DNA from: Xenorhabdus vietnamensis
GTDB taxonomy: Bacteria; Pseudomonadota; Gammaproteobacteria; Enterobacterales; Enterobacteriaceae
DNA: 64,000 nucleotides
Direction: 5' to 3'
Assembly: GCF_002127535.1 (NCBI RefSeq)
Contig: NZ_MUBJ01000012.1
Location: 1 to 64,000, forward strand
Below, piece after piece: positions 18,386 through 28,698 of the stretch. Under the pieces are notes generated by a model. It saw only the letters and a program-made list of their open reading frames with translations, did no database searches and had not been told where the DNA came from. Position 1 is the first letter of the stretch. Every line of letters starts with the position of its first letter. The position numbers and the translations under genes were made by a program.

Positions 18386-19320
18386 TGATCTCTCTAGAAG
18401 CACTATACGTATTCTGCCGTTTCGCACATTTTGTGGTCGTTATATTGATGTTCGGCCTCAGCTTATTTACGGTAATGCTTGTTTCTGGACGTTTCTCTAC
18501 ACTAATGAGAGAACGGTTGAAAGTTGGAGTTTTAATCAGTACCGTGCTGGCTTTCATAACCTCAATAGTCTGGTTTATCATACAGGCCGGATTAATGGGG
18601 GATGGCTGGTACGATGTTTATGCTCCGGATGTCTGGCTGGCTGTGTTGGGAACCTCGTTTGGACAAGTATGGAAATGGCAGTTATTAATTGCTGCTCTTG
18701 CTATTGGTGGTCTGTTCCTTTCCAACATTAGGGTCAGTAATTTTCTGTTGTTGGGCTGTTCAATCATTTTACTCTCCAGTCATGCCTTCATTGGGCATGC
18801 AGTCATGCATGAAGGAAGCATAGGGTTATTGCTTCAAGTCAATCAGATTATTCATTTACTGAGTGTTGGTTATTGGTTTGGGGGATTGTGGCCATTCTTA
18901 CTGTGTTTACAATTTTTGCGTTTAAGGCAAACAACAGGAACGGATTCATCCCCTAATAGTGAAAATATCGCGATTAACTTATATCCGGACAGTGTGTCAG
19001 CTATGAGAAAATTCTCTCGTTATGGGCATCTTGCTGTTTTTATGGTGATTGCGACGGGAATTGTAAGTAGTGTAATTCTAATTCCGGGTTGGCCTATTTT
19101 CAGTCGAGCTCTTTCTGAATATCAATCCATGCTATGGCTAAAAATAGTTCTGGTTATTGGAATGGTACTTTTAGCTTTGATAAACCGCTATATTTTAGTT
19201 CCAAAATTGAAGCAGAAAGGGTGTTATCACCAATTGATAATCAACAGTTGGCTGGAAATTATTCTGGGTACAACAGCACTGCTATGTGTAGCTATCTTTG
19301 CAACACAACCTCCTGCATGA
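18385..19320 (+). CDS. copD: Copper transport membrane protein CopD (YebZ)
   Basis: Inner-membrane protein of the CopD family (311 aa) with about eight hydrophobic segments. His residues in CRFAHFVVVILMFGLSLF, LSSHAFIGHAVMH and VNQIIHLLSVGYWFGG match the conserved membrane histidines thought to take part in copper uptake from the periplasmic CopC. It overlaps copC by one base and is followed by yebY after 85 bp. Substrate and direction are inferred from the family. Confidence 0.88.
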   Translation: MISLEALYVFCRFAHFVVVILMFGLSLFTVMLVSGRFSTLMRERLKVGVLISTVLAFITSIVWFIIQAGLMGDGWYDVYAPDVWLAVLGTSFGQVWKWQLLIAALAIGGLFLSNIRVSNFLLLGCSIILLSSHAFIGHAVMHEGSIGLLLQVNQIIHLLSVGYWFGGLWPFLLCLQFLRLRQTTGTDSSPNSENIAINLYPDSVSAMRKFSRYGHLAVFMVIATGIVSSVILIPGWPIFSRALSEYQSMLWLKIVLVIGMVLLALINRYILVPKLKQKGCYHQLIINSWLEIILGTTALLCVAIFATQPPA

Positions 19321-19405
19321 TTTTTGAATTATGGATGTAAAACCGGGTACATAAACAGGAAAATTAGCGATAAAATCACGATATGTACCTATCAGGGGAA
19401 TGATA

Positions 19406-19756
19406 ATGAAACGACTATTTTGGGCTATTCCTTTTTTGCTTCTCTCTTTTCAGGGGATAGCCGCACCGATAAAAACCATTAGCAAGCTACAGTTTGGTAA
19501 ACAATGGGCATTTACTCGCGAAGAGGTTATGCTTGATTGTCGATCAGGTGACGCATTATTTGTGATAAATCCCAGCACATTGATGCAGTATCCATTGAAC
19601 GATCGAGCAACACAACTTATGCAATCCAATAAAGTTATTGCATCATCATTAGATACGATCCTCTTAAATGATCCTGAACATCCCAACCAAAAAATGAGTA
19701 TTGAGCCATTCCAGAAAGCGGCATTGGTTTTATGTGACCATTCAGGTGACAAATAA
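19406..19756 (+). CDS. yebY: DUF2511 periplasmic protein YebY
   Basis: Exported protein of unknown function (116 aa), third gene after copC-copD as in E. coli. The signal peptide ends near FQGIAA. The family motif [20 protein letters not shown] and [14 protein letters not shown] are clear, and two Cys residues (LDCRS, LVLCDHS) could form a disulfide. The ATG at 19406 is used because GGGG is 7 bases before it; the ATG at 19400 is too close. A role with CopCD in copper handling is inferred from position only. Confidence 0.87.
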   Translation: MKRLFWAIPFLLLSFQGIAAPIKTISKLQFGKQWAFTREEVMLDCRSGDALFVINPSTLMQYPLNDRATQLMQSNKVIASSLDTILLNDPEHPNQKMSIEPFQKAALVLCDHSGDK

Positions 19757-19854
19757 GTGATAAAAAGTAATGGTTAGTTGATATTTTCGGAAAAAAACAT
19801 AATCTCATCATTCAACCGATAATGATTAAAATTTGGTAAATTATTGCATGTCAA

Positions 19855-19861
19855 CTACGCT
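19855..19861 (+). promoter_or_regulatory. Sigma-S type -10 box for sdsR
   Basis: CTACGCT matches the stationary-phase sigma factor -10 pattern (CTAYACT) and lies 7 bases before the proposed 5' end of SdsR. SdsR is sigma-S dependent in enterobacteria. Confidence 0.55.
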
Positions 19862-19867
19862 TTAAAT

Positions 19868-19967
19868 GGTAAGTTGTTCTACGTCTCAATGGAAACTTTT
19901 AGTGTAAGGCTCTTTAACAGAGCCATTTTCCCTAGGCCGAGTAGAGGAGTAAACTCGGCCTTTTTTT
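19868..19967 (+). ncRNA. sdsR: Small regulatory RNA SdsR (RyeB)
   Basis: About 100 nt, starting GGTAAG (E. coli GGCAAG). It contains the conserved single-stranded AACTTTTAG, a GGCTCTTTAACAGAGCC hairpin, the linker ATTTTCCCTAG and a terminal hairpin (AGGCCGAGT with AACTCGGCC and a run of seven Ts). It sits beside yebY exactly as in E. coli, where sdsR lies between pphA and yebY. Known SdsR is a stationary-phase Hfq- and ProQ-bound RNA that represses porin and mutS mRNAs. The antisense partner SraC (RyeA) would be read from the other strand; I could not define it. Confidence 0.88.
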
Positions 19968-20328
19968 GCCTATCATAAAGAGCGAATACTTTTACTCTCT
20001 TTTCAATAAATTATTTTGCTTTCTTGCATATATAATGAATAAACGAAAATAAAACAAATAATTAGAGTAATACTAAGGTATTTTTTTAATAAGAATATGA
20101 ACAAAGGCACGATTCTGAATGCAAATCAAGTTATCTTTTAGTCTAAGTTGTGATATACCCTCAACTTTCATAAGGGAATGCTGGTAAAAGTTATTAAAAG
20201 AAATTTAAATTTGGAAAGACAAGCGGTATTCTGGAGAAATTTAAGAAATAGTCTGTTAAATATGGCAAAAACATATGTTAAATTATTGTATTAATTTTGT
20301 TTTAATTTCATTTGGCGTATAGGGGTTT
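19968..20328. other. Gene-free region before msrC
   Basis: About 360 bp of AT-rich DNA with no open frame, RNA hairpin or repeat I can support. It should include the msrC promoter. Confidence 0.4.
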
Positions 20329-20811
20329 ATGGATAGAAAACAATTTTATCAAGAGTTAGCAGATAGTTTGATGGCACTGCTATCAGGTGAGTACGACTTT
20401 ATCGCTTCTCTTGCTAATGCAAGTGCTTTGTTGTACGAACGTTTAGATAATGTTAATTGGGTTGGCTTCTATTTAGTGGATGATGATACTCTAGTATTAG
20501 GGCCATTTCAGGGGAAAATTGCTTGTGTTCGCATTCCTGTAGGAAAGGGAGTATGTGGAACTGCTGTGGCAAATAAGAGTATACAGCGTATTTCTGATGT
20601 ACATGCTTTCCCAGGCCATATAGCCTGTGATGCTGCCAGTAATGCTGAAATTGTATTTCCTTTGGAAATTAATGGACAAGTTATTGGAGTTTTGGACATT
20701 GACAGCACGATTTTTAATCGATTTGACGAAGGCGATGAAAATGGCCTGAAAATGCTAATTATCAGGCTTTGTGAGCACTTGGGACAATGTGTTGTGTCAA
20801 AATATCTATAA
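20329..20811 (+). CDS. msrC: Free methionine-R-sulfoxide reductase (YebR)
   Basis: GAF-domain enzyme of 160 aa that reduces free L-methionine-R-sulfoxide. The three family Cys are present in KIACVRIPVGKGVCGTA and HIACDAAS. NWVGFYLVDDDTLVLGPFQG and EINGQVIGVLDIDS are GAF signatures of the fRMsr group. It is the first gene of yebR-proQ-prc-htpX, the same order as in E. coli. Whether it shares a transcript with proQ, 111 bp further on, is not clear. Confidence 0.9.
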   Translation: MDRKQFYQELADSLMALLSGEYDFIASLANASALLYERLDNVNWVGFYLVDDDTLVLGPFQGKIACVRIPVGKGVCGTAVANKSIQRISDVHAFPGHIACDAASNAEIVFPLEINGQVIGVLDIDSTIFNRFDEGDENGLKMLIIRLCEHLGQCVVSKYL

Positions 20812-20922
20812 CAGAATGTAAGTTAATATATGTATTAAAGTGGCATTTATCAGTAACGCTATTATAATGTCGCCTGTTCGTGCCTGCGCTGATTGGCCAA
20901 ACCGTTGTAATCAGGAAAATTC

Positions 20923-21621
20923 ATGGATACCCAACCTAAGTTGAACAGTAGTAAAGAAGTTATTGCTTTCTTAGCTGAGCGTTTCCCGCTTTGCTTTGTG
21001 GCAGAAGGTGAAGCACGTCCTTTGAAGATTGGAATCTTCCAGGACATTGTTGAACGTATTCAAGGCGAAGAGTGTTTAAGTAAAACACAGCTCCGTTCTG
21101 CTCTACGCTTGTATACCTCTAGTTGGCGCTATCTCTATGGTGTTAAAGAAGGTGCTCAACGTGTTGACCTTGACGGAAATATGTGTGGTGAATTAGAAGT
21201 CGAACACATTGAACACGCGCGCCAACAACTGGTAGAAGCGAAAGCGCGAGTGCAGGCTCAACGTGCTGAACAGCGTGCTAAGAAACGTGAAACTGAAAAT
21301 GTATCTGACAAAAAAAGTGAACGCCCTGCAAGTAAAAAGCCGGCTCCTCGTCGTCAGAAGATATCAGGGGATAGTGAAAAGCGCCCAGCTCGTCTGCAAC
21401 AATTGCGTAAACCTGCAGATGAAACCACAAAGAAAACTGCCCAACCTGAGTTAATCTCAGTCACTGATGTATCCTCTTTGAAAGTCGGTCAGACAATCAA
21501 AGTAAATGTAGGAAAAAGCTTAATGGATGCATCTGTGCTTGAAATTGCAAAAGATGGTGTAAGAGTGCAGTTGCCAACTGGTTTAGCAATGATTGTACGC
21601 GCAGAACACTTAAAGTTCTGA
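20923..21621 (+). CDS. proQ: RNA chaperone ProQ
   Basis: Global RNA-binding protein (232 aa). The N-terminal FinO/ProQ domain covers about residues 1-125 ([34 protein letters not shown]). A long basic, Lys/Arg/Pro-rich linker (about 125-178) leads to a C-terminal SH3-like Tudor domain ([31 protein letters not shown]). It stabilises sRNAs and mRNA 3' ends, and SdsR encoded 1 kb upstream is a known ProQ and Hfq ligand in Salmonella. prc starts 19 bp downstream, suggesting one operon. Confidence 0.94.
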   Translation: MDTQPKLNSSKEVIAFLAERFPLCFVAEGEARPLKIGIFQDIVERIQGEECLSKTQLRSALRLYTSSWRYLYGVKEGAQRVDLDGNMCGELEVEHIEHARQQLVEAKARVQAQRAEQRAKKRETENVSDKKSERPASKKPAPRRQKISGDSEKRPARLQQLRKPADETTKKTAQPELISVTDVSSLKVGQTIKVNVGKSLMDASVLEIAKDGVRVQLPTGLAMIVRAEHLKF

Positions 21622-21640
21622 TACGGAGGCCAACTTGGGC

Positions 21641-23737
21641 ATGAACAAACTCATTAATTTGGCTTTCGTTTTAGGTCTATCATTTTCTAGTACAGGTTAT
21701 GCAGATACTACTAATGGTAATGTCGCTGACGGTAGCCATGCTACTAATGCCCATGTCATTAATGGTCACAATACAGCTGTTATTAGTTTGAGTCAGTTGC
21801 CAGATTTAAAATCGGAAATACAGCATTCCACAGTAAGTAAGCGGATTGTTTCCCGCTTTCTTCATTCTCATTATCGCCAGTTTTATCTGAATGCGGATTT
21901 CTCAGGGAAAGTTTTTGATCGTTACCTGAATCAGCTAGATTACGGGCACAATGTTTTTTTGGCATCTGATATTGCGCAGTTCGCGACTCAAAAAGGAACA
22001 TTAGGAAAAGAGCTTGAGAATGGTGAGTTAAAACTTCCTTATGCCTTATTTAATCTGATGCAAAAGCGCCGTTTTGAACGCTATCAATATGTGCTTTCTC
22101 GTTTAGAGCAACCTGTTAGTTTAAACAGCCATGATACAATTGAAACTGACCGTGCCAAAGCTCCGTGGCCAAAGAGTATTGGGGAGTTGAATAAACTTTG
22201 GGATGCCAAAATTAAATTTGATTGGATAAACCTCAAATTATCTGGCAAGAATGATAAAGAAATCAAAGAAACTTTGACCAAACGCTATAGGACTTTGTTG
22301 AAACGCCTCACACAAACCAAAAGTGAGGACGTTTTTCAAAGTATTATGATGGCATTTGCCCGTGAAATAGACCCACACACCAGCTATCTATCTCCTCGTG
22401 ATACAGAACAGTTTAATTCAGAGATGAGTTTGTCTCTTGAAGGCATTGGTGCTGTTTTACAATATGATGATGAATATATTTCTATTCGTTCATTGGTTGC
22501 AGGGGGCCCAGCGGCTAAAAGTAATTTATTGAAAGTAGGAGATAAAATTATTGGTGTTGGGCAGTTAGGCAAGTCTATAGTAGATGTTGTTGGATGGCGT
22601 TTGGAAGATGTTGTTGCTCTTATCAAAGGGCCGAAAGGGAGTAAAGTTCGCCTTGAAATTACGCCAAGTGCGAAAGGGGCAAAGAACCACATTGTTACTT
22701 TGACCCGCGAGAATATTCGCCTTGAAGATAATGCTGTCAAGATGTCGGTGAAGACGGATGGAAAAGAGAAAGTTGGTGTTTTAGATATACCAAGTTTCTA
22801 TGTCGGCTTGACTAACGATGTAAAAGTACAATTGCAGACGCTTGCTAAAGACGGTGTTTCCTCAATTATAATTGATTTGCGCGGCAATGGCGGTGGTGCC
22901 TTGACAGAAGCTGTATCATTATCTGGTTTGTTTATTTCTACAGGCCCCGTGGTTCAGATTCGAAATAATATGGGTGGAATTAAGAAAGAATCAGATACGG
23001 ATGAGGCAATATATTATAAAGGTCCTCTGGTCGTTCTGATTAATAATAGAAGTGCTTCTGCGTCTGAAATCTTCGCTGCGGTGATGCAAGATTATGGTCG
23101 TGGATTAATTGTAGGAGAGCCTACTTTTGGTAAAGGCACCGTTCAGCAATACCGTTCTTTGAATCGTATTTATGACCAGATGATTCTACCTGAGTGGCCA
23201 GAAATTGGTTCCGTGCAATACACAATCCAGAAATTTTATCGGATCAATGGTGATAGTACTCAGCTTAAAGGTGTAACACCTGATATAATTATGCCTACTG
23301 GGAAAGAGCCTTCTGATATAGGGGAAAACAAAGAGGATAATGCATTACCTTGGGACAACATTAAGCCTGCACATTATACTTCCTCGAAAGTCATTTCAGA
23401 TTTAATACCTCTGCTGACTAAACTGCATAATCAACGGATTGCTAATGATCCTGAGTTCAAATATATCAAACAGGATATTGCTTACTACAAAGTCATTAAA
23501 GAACGTAATGGTGTTTATTCCTTGAACTACACTCAAAGAGAAAAAGAAAACAAAGAATATGAAACAAACAAGTTGAATCATCTTAATGAGCGCTTTAAAA
23601 GAGAAGGTAAAAAATTGCTCAAATCACTTGATGATTTACCAAAGGATTATAAAGGGCCGGATCCTTATTTAGATGAATCTGTAAAAATTGCACTGGATTT
23701 GTCACACCAGCCTGTCGAAGTAGTTGTAAAGAAATAG
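21641..23737 (+). CDS. prc: Tail-specific protease Prc
   Basis: Periplasmic C-terminal processing protease (698 aa; E. coli 682) that trims penicillin-binding protein 3 and degrades MepS and ssrA-tagged exported proteins. The signal peptide runs to about GYADT. The PDZ domain is in the region LSLEGIGAVLQYDDEYISI to DVVALIKGPKGSKV. The Ser-Lys dyad is Ser473 in SASASEIF and Lys498 in EPTFGKGTVQ. The ATG at 21641 is used, with GGAGG 10 bases upstream; an in-frame TTG at 21635 is the alternative. It lies 19 bp after proQ. Confidence 0.93.
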   Translation: MNKLINLAFVLGLSFSSTGYADTTNGNVADGSHATNAHVINGHNTAVISLSQLPDLKSEIQHSTVSKRIVSRFLHSHYRQFYLNADFSGKVFDRYLNQLDYGHNVFLASDIAQFATQKGTLGKELENGELKLPYALFNLMQKRRFERYQYVLSRLEQPVSLNSHDTIETDRAKAPWPKSIGELNKLWDAKIKFDWINLKLSGKNDKEIKETLTKRYRTLLKRLTQTKSEDVFQSIMMAFAREIDPHTSYLSPRDTEQFNSEMSLSLEGIGAVLQYDDEYISIRSLVAGGPAAKSNLLKVGDKIIGVGQLGKSIVDVVGWRLEDVVALIKGPKGSKVRLEITPSAKGAKNHIVTLTRENIRLEDNAVKMSVKTDGKEKVGVLDIPSFYVGLTNDVKVQLQTLAKDGVSSIIIDLRGNGGGALTEAVSLSGLFISTGPVVQIRNNMGGIKKESDTDEAIYYKGPLVVLINNRSASASEIFAAVMQDYGRGLIVGEPTFGKGTVQQYRSLNRIYDQMILPEWPEIGSVQYTIQKFYRINGDSTQLKGVTPDIIMPTGKEPSDIGENKEDNALPWDNIKPAHYTSSKVISDLIPLLTKLHNQRIANDPEFKYIKQDIAYYKVIKERNGVYSLNYTQREKENKEYETNKLNHLNERFKREGKKLLKSLDDLPKDYKGPDPYLDESVKIALDLSHQPVEVVVKK

Positions 23738-23754
23738 TTTTAAAATTCGTTATA

Positions 23755-23788
23755 GATAAAAGGCCGGCTTAATAGCTAGCCTTTTATC
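23755..23788 (+). terminator. Terminator of prc
   Basis: GATAAAAGGC and GCCTTTTATC form a 10-bp stem 17 bases after the prc stop codon. The T-rich 3' arm is part of the stem. Confidence 0.6.
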
Positions 23789-23914
23789 ATATTGTAAAGT
23801 TGTGTCGTTTCTATCGCTTAACATCTTAAAAAACTTGAATGATATGGGGGCAGTCCCCATTTTGTAGTTTAACTCTGAGTTGAACTGTTTGATAATTAAA
23901 GGAAGCAAATTTAT

Positions 23915-24799
23915 ATGATGAGAATCGCCTTATTTCTTCTCACAAACCTTGCTGTCATGATAGTGTTTGGGATAATACTTTCACTTACAGGAGTTCAGCG
24001 GAGTAGTGTTGCTGGTCTCATGATTATGGCTGGTTTATTTGGTTTTGGTGGTGCATTCATTTCTTTATTAATGTCGAAATGGATGGCTCTACGTTCTGTT
24101 GGTGGTCAGGTTATTGAAAAACCTTCCAATGAAACTGAAGCTTGGTTGATGGAAACTGTGCGTCGTCAAGCTGCTCAGGTTGGAATTACTATGCCACAAG
24201 TGGCTATTTATGACGCTTTGGATATTAACGCATTTGCTACAGGAGCACGTCGTAATGCTTCTCTAGTTGCAGTTAGTACAGGGCTACTGGATAATATGAG
24301 CCGTGATGAAGCTGAAGCTGTCATTGCACATGAAATTAGCCATATTGCTAATGGAGATATGGTGACGATGACACTGTTACAAGGTATCGTGAATACATTC
24401 GTTATCTTTATCTCACGTATTATTGCACAAGCAGCTGCAAGTTTCCTTTCCAGTAATGATGATAAAAGTGAAGGCAGCAGTAATGGCAATTCAATCGTCT
24501 ACATGGTGATTTCCATGGTGTTAGAGATCGTATTTGGCATTCTGGCAAGTATTATTACCATGTGGTTCTCCCGTTACCGTGAATTCCATGCAGATGCAGG
24601 ATCAGCAAAATTGGTTGGACGTGAAAAGATGATTGCTGCACTGCAACGCCTTAAGACCAGTTATGAACCTCAGGAAGAGGGAAGTATGATGGCATTTTGC
24701 ATTAATGGTAAACCTAAGAGTTTTAGTGAATTGTTCTTATCTCATCCTCCATTGGACAAACGTATTGAAGCTCTGCGTAGTGGGGAATATATAAAATAA
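23915..24799 (+). CDS. htpX: Membrane zinc protease HtpX
   Basis: Inner-membrane M48 metalloprotease of 294 aa that degrades misfolded membrane proteins with FtsH. Two N-terminal membrane helices ([38 protein letters not shown]) are followed by the zinc motif HEISH with His139, Glu140 and His143, then a second pair of hydrophobic segments. The third zinc ligand is the Glu in [15 protein letters not shown]. The start [11 protein letters not shown] equals E. coli HtpX and follows AAAGGAAGC. In E. coli it is induced by CpxR. Confidence 0.95.
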   Translation: MMRIALFLLTNLAVMIVFGIILSLTGVQRSSVAGLMIMAGLFGFGGAFISLLMSKWMALRSVGGQVIEKPSNETEAWLMETVRRQAAQVGITMPQVAIYDALDINAFATGARRNASLVAVSTGLLDNMSRDEAEAVIAHEISHIANGDMVTMTLLQGIVNTFVIFISRIIAQAAASFLSSNDDKSEGSSNGNSIVYMVISMVLEIVFGILASIITMWFSRYREFHADAGSAKLVGREKMIAALQRLKTSYEPQEEGSMMAFCINGKPKSFSELFLSHPPLDKRIEALRSGEYIK

Positions 24800-24875
24800 T
24801 GCTGTAAGTTTTTTCTTGGTAAGAAAAGGACTTAAATTATTAGCAAATTTTAATACCCGGTAGCCAATAGACACA

Positions 24876-24908
24876 AAGCCGAGAATCATGATGAATCTCG
24901 GCTTTTTT
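24876..24908 (+). terminator. Terminator after htpX
   Basis: AAGCCGAGA and TCTCGGCTT form a 9-bp stem with an 11-base loop and a T-run, 76 bp past htpX. It could also serve the convergent tcyP. Confidence 0.82.
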
Positions 24909-25080
24909 GATCCCCTTTTTAATCTCTTTTATCCACAGAGAAAATGTATGTTAGTGACAGTAGTTTCTTTAGAGGAAATTAGAGGGAAGAAAGTTATAAA
25001 AATGCCCCCTCTGACTGTAAGGTTCAAAGGAGGCTAAGTTTTATCTCGTTTAAGTTAAATTCTACTTTATTGGGTTTGAA

Positions 25081-26472
25081 TTAAAATTGGTTCAATGCAG
25101 CTTCTTCATCTTGCTCAAACACTTTTTTATTGGTCACTCCCATCAATTGACTGGTGATTGTGCCAGCAGCCATAGCACCATTAACATTTAATGCTGTGCG
25201 TCCCATGTCAATCAGAGGCTCAACAGAAATCAATAATGCGACTAAAGTGACAGGTAATCCCATGGCAGGCAAGACAATTAATGCTGCAAATGTTGCTCCA
25301 CCACCAACGCCAGCCACACCCGCAGAACTAATAGTCACAAGTCCCACAAGAGTTGCAATCCACACTGGGTCAAAAGGATTAATACCCACAGTTGGTGCAA
25401 CCATTACTGCTAACATGGCTGGATAAATACCAGCACAACCATTTTGCCCAATTGTCGCGCCAAAAGAAGCGGAGAAACTGGCGATGGATTCTGGTATACC
25501 AAGGCGGCGAGTTTGCGTTTCAACATTCAAAGGAATACTTGCAGCGCTCGAACGGCTGGTAAATGCAAATGTTAGAACAGGGCCTGCCTTTTTAAAAAAT
25601 TTCAGGGGATTAATGCCAGTCAACGCCAAAAGTCCGCCATGTACTATAAACATCAAACCAAGGGCGATATAGGAAGCAACAACAAAATTACCTAATTGAG
25701 TAATATCGTGGATATTAGAGTTGGCAACAACTTTAGTCATTAAAGCCATTACGCCGTATGGAGTGAGGCGCATAACCAATCTAACCAGCTTCATTGCCCA
25801 AATTTGCATAGTATCAATGGCAGCGATGGCTCGTTCACCACGTTCACGATCATCTTTAAGCATTTGTAGTGCGGCGATGCCTAAAAATGTCGCAAAAATT
25901 ACAACACTAATAATAGAAGTTGGGCGTGCTCCCGTCAGATCAGCAAAGGGATTTTTAGGGATAAAAGAAAGAATAATCTGAGGTACGCTCATATCTGCAA
26001 CTTTGCCAATATAATTGCTTTCAATTGCAGATAAACGAGCCGTTTCCTGAGTACCTTGAATCAACCCTGCTGCACTTAGACCAAATAAATTGGCAATTAC
26101 AATGCCGATTAAAGCGGAAATCGCTGTAGTGAACAGTAAAGTGCCAATGGTAAGAAAGCTAATTTTTCCTAAGGAAGATGCTTTGTGTAAACGTGCAACG
26201 GCGCTTAGGATAGAAGCGAAAACCAAAGGCATGATAACCATTTGTAATAGTTGTACATAACCATTACCGACGATATCGAACCATTTAACTGATTCTTTTA
26301 CGGTAGAATTGTTGGTGCCATAAATAATGTTTAATGCTAGTCCAAAAATGACACCTACAACTAGAGCCACAAGAACTTTTTTGGACAAGCTCCACTTATT
26401 TGACCCCGTTTTTGCTAATAAAATAAGTAGTGCTACAAAAACGAGCACGTTGATGATGAGTGGTAAGTTCAT
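25081..26472 (-). CDS. tcyP: L-cystine symporter TcyP
   Basis: Sodium:dicarboxylate-type symporter of 463 aa, the same length as E. coli TcyP (YdjN), which imports L-cystine and related sulfur compounds. About eight membrane helices and two re-entrant hairpins are expected. Conserved substrate-site motifs are [15 protein letters not shown] (serine-rich loop), [14 protein letters not shown] and the C-terminal [19 protein letters not shown]. The similarity to TcyP is far stronger than to the glutamate carriers of the family. It stands alone, with a 482-bp leader region. Confidence 0.93.
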   Translation of the reverse strand: MNLPLIINVLVFVALLILLAKTGSNKWSLSKKVLVALVVGVIFGLALNIIYGTNNSTVKESVKWFDIVGNGYVQLLQMVIMPLVFASILSAVARLHKASSLGKISFLTIGTLLFTTAISALIGIVIANLFGLSAAGLIQGTQETARLSAIESNYIGKVADMSVPQIILSFIPKNPFADLTGARPTSIISVVIFATFLGIAALQMLKDDRERGERAIAAIDTMQIWAMKLVRLVMRLTPYGVMALMTKVVANSNIHDITQLGNFVVASYIALGLMFIVHGGLLALTGINPLKFFKKAGPVLTFAFTSRSSAASIPLNVETQTRRLGIPESIASFSASFGATIGQNGCAGIYPAMLAVMVAPTVGINPFDPVWIATLVGLVTISSAGVAGVGGGATFAALIVLPAMGLPVTLVALLISVEPLIDMGRTALNVNGAMAAGTITSQLMGVTNKKVFEQDEEAALNQF

Positions 26473-26954
26473 CCCTAGTCTCCAAAACTTACATACTTTT
26501 TATATTCCGAGTTGCGATGTGCAGCTTGCAATCTATGGATAGTAAGTGTATCTGTATAATGATATATATTTTTTGCATGATATATAATTGCCCTGAATGA
26601 TGAGAAAATATTTTTATCTTTCTCCCAATCTGCTGATTTAAAAGCTATATTTCAATTTTAAATCTATCGAATACATACCATGAAACGCCTAGGGTAGAAT
26701 GTTATCAGTATAAGAAGTCTCTTGCTTATAATTAAATTGAATTTAATATAATTGTTTTTTACTAACTAGTTTAATTGGTTATATACACTAATGTGTTTCT
26801 GTTTGTTTTTTCAGGCTGTTAGCATTATGGCTAGGCGAATTAAAAGCTCTTTAGGGAAAACAATAAAAAGCAATTAAAAAGAATTTTTTATGTTTTTCAG
26901 GTAACCCCATTTTTAAATGGGGTTACGATAGTTTGTTGTGCATAGATTGATTAG
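26473..26954. other. Intergenic region, tcyP to ydjM
   Basis: 482 bp without a gene; it should carry the tcyP promoter. The only structure is a near-perfect hairpin at 26901-26926 (GTAACCCCATTT with AAATGGGGTTAC), 29 bp past the ydjM stop. It may terminate ydjM, although the T-run is poor. Confidence 0.45.
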
Positions 26955-27545
26955 CTACTTGTAGAAATTTTGTAGCTTATCATGCAATTTATCGAACGGT
27001 ATTTTGTCAAATTGTACTTTGTCAAAATAGTGAGCAAATGAAAAATTGATATGTTGTGGAAGGATAATCGCGATTACTGCTACCAGTACAGCAATGAAGC
27101 GTTCGGCTTTTTTGCGTTCTTTTCCCCTAAGAATAGGGATGCAAAAACGTATTCTTAGGGGCCATAAGAGTGGGATGCCGGCAGGAGTAAGCATATCAGC
27201 AATAAGATGGCTGATGTAACCGATAATCATTGCATGGACAAAGTCAGTTGGAATAGGCCAATCAGAAGGTATTTCAGTTTGGAATAAAGTAACCCCTACG
27301 AGCAGTGCTAATAAACTATGCGTAAATCCACGATGTCCACATAAACGTGCAATTGGAATGGATATAAAACGGAATAATCTACCTAAAGTTGAGCTTGGAT
27401 GGTCGATATCTGGTAACAATGAAGCCAGAAGCACGCCGGGAAGCATGTGTAACCAGTCTCCCTGTGCTATTTCTGGTGTGATTTCTAGCTGGTGAGCCAA
27501 TATAAGGCTGGCTACGGAAAAAAGAAGATGTCCTTCTGCTGTCAT
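26955..27545 (-). CDS. ydjM: Membrane-bound metal-dependent hydrolase YdjM
   Basis: DUF457-type integral membrane protein (196 aa). The family motifs are MTAEGHLLFS, SLLPDIDHPSSTLGRL, CGHRGFTHSLLALL and IGYISHLIADMLTPAGIPLLWP; their His and Asp residues probably bind metal. The substrate is unknown, though relatives belong to the LexA-induced regulon. A well-formed LexA box lies 32 bp upstream, as in E. coli, where ydjM is an SOS gene. Confidence 0.9.
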   Translation of the reverse strand: MTAEGHLLFSVASLILAHQLEITPEIAQGDWLHMLPGVLLASLLPDIDHPSSTLGRLFRFISIPIARLCGHRGFTHSLLALLVGVTLFQTEIPSDWPIPTDFVHAMIIGYISHLIADMLTPAGIPLLWPLRIRFCIPILRGKERKKAERFIAVLVAVIAIILPQHINFSFAHYFDKVQFDKIPFDKLHDKLQNFYK

Positions 27546-27574
27546 AACGATTTATATTAATTATTCATGCTGAT

Positions 27575-27594
27575 TGCTGTTTATACATACAGTG
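27575..27594. promoter_or_regulatory. LexA (SOS) box of ydjM
   Basis: TGCTGTTTATACATACAGTG contains the CTGT-N8-ACAG core of the LexA operator with an AT-rich centre. It lies just upstream of ydjM, a known SOS gene in E. coli. DNA damage induction is therefore expected. Confidence 0.82.
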
Positions 27595-27826
27595 AGGCAG
27601 TATAGAGGGTTTTGCATAAGGATGATAGAGGGTAAATAAGAAAAATCTTTTATTTATTAATATATCCCCTTTATTTTTTAAATGCGGCTCTGTATCTTAA
27701 AATTTTTAGGTATAATATGTTGTTTTTATTTATGTTTATATCAGGTGAAAAAGACACATTGAGGTTAATATTTGCGCTGCCCTGTACAGAAGAAATGGGT
27801 ATTGGATAATGGCAGCGCAATGGCTA

Positions 27827-28492
27827 TTAAGTAATATCTGCTATTGTTAATTTTTCCAGTGAATTCAGTTTGATATCAGCCAATGCCCAACGTGGATCAT
27901 TGAAATGTCTGGCTGCTGGGACGACAATCGATCGCATTCTTGCTGCTTTGGTTGCTATCATACCGTTAAATGAATCTTCTAATGTGAGGCAATGAATTGG
28001 GTTTACTCTAAGTTGAGTCGCTGCCAGCAAATAAACTTCGGGATGTGGCTTGCTATAAGGTAAGTGTGCTGCAGAAACGATAACATCAAAGTAATGTCGT
28101 AGATTAAACAATTCAAGTACTTGTTCGAGCATCTCATAGGGAGAGGCTGAGGCCAGACCGATTTTCAACCCACGTTCGCGGCAGAGATTCAAAGCGTATT
28201 CTACCCCAGGCAGTAAAGGGCGGTTTTCTTTAACTGATTGAACCACGTGATTGATGATGCGTTGCTCAACTTCACTTTTGGAGACACCTTGCCAAGGTGA
28301 TGCTTGATACCATAGCTCAACAACTTGATCGATTCGTAATCCCAATGTATCAGGTAAGTCTGTAGCTAAATTCAAATCTAATCCTAATTCACTGAATACG
28401 TTTTTTTCGCCTTGTTCCCAATAAGGTTCAGAATCAATCAGCAAGCCATCCATATCAAAAATGGCGGCGTCTATAGATAAACAAAATGACAT
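27827..28492 (-). CDS. hxpB: HAD sugar-phosphate phosphatase (YniC)
   Basis: HAD-superfamily hexitol/2-deoxyglucose-6-phosphate phosphatase of 221 aa (E. coli YniC/HxpB). Motif I FDMDGLLIDSEP carries the nucleophile Asp, motif II is GLASASPYEML, and motifs III and IV are YSKPHPEVYL and TLEDSFNGMIA. The helical cap with LPDTLGLRIDQVVELWY is family-specific. It is divergent from yniB; E. coli keeps yniC, yniB and yniA together in the same way. Confidence 0.92.
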   Translation of the reverse strand: MSFCLSIDAAIFDMDGLLIDSEPYWEQGEKNVFSELGLDLNLATDLPDTLGLRIDQVVELWYQASPWQGVSKSEVEQRIINHVVQSVKENRPLLPGVEYALNLCRERGLKIGLASASPYEMLEQVLELFNLRHYFDVIVSAAHLPYSKPHPEVYLLAATQLRVNPIHCLTLEDSFNGMIATKAARMRSIVVPAARHFNDPRWALADIKLNSLEKLTIADIT

Positions 28493-28698
28493 TTCATATC
28501 TCTCCGCGATGATGATGATAATTAATGAGGTTTGATTGTAACAATCCTGGTAGATTAAATCTTGTTATGGGTGATAACAAAGAAAGAAATAGTTTTATAG
28601 GAAAAATAAGATAATTACTCTATAAATGGGGTTAAAGTTGGTTTCTTATGAGCTATCATTGAGTAAAAATGAAATGATTTATGCCAATGGGGAATATA

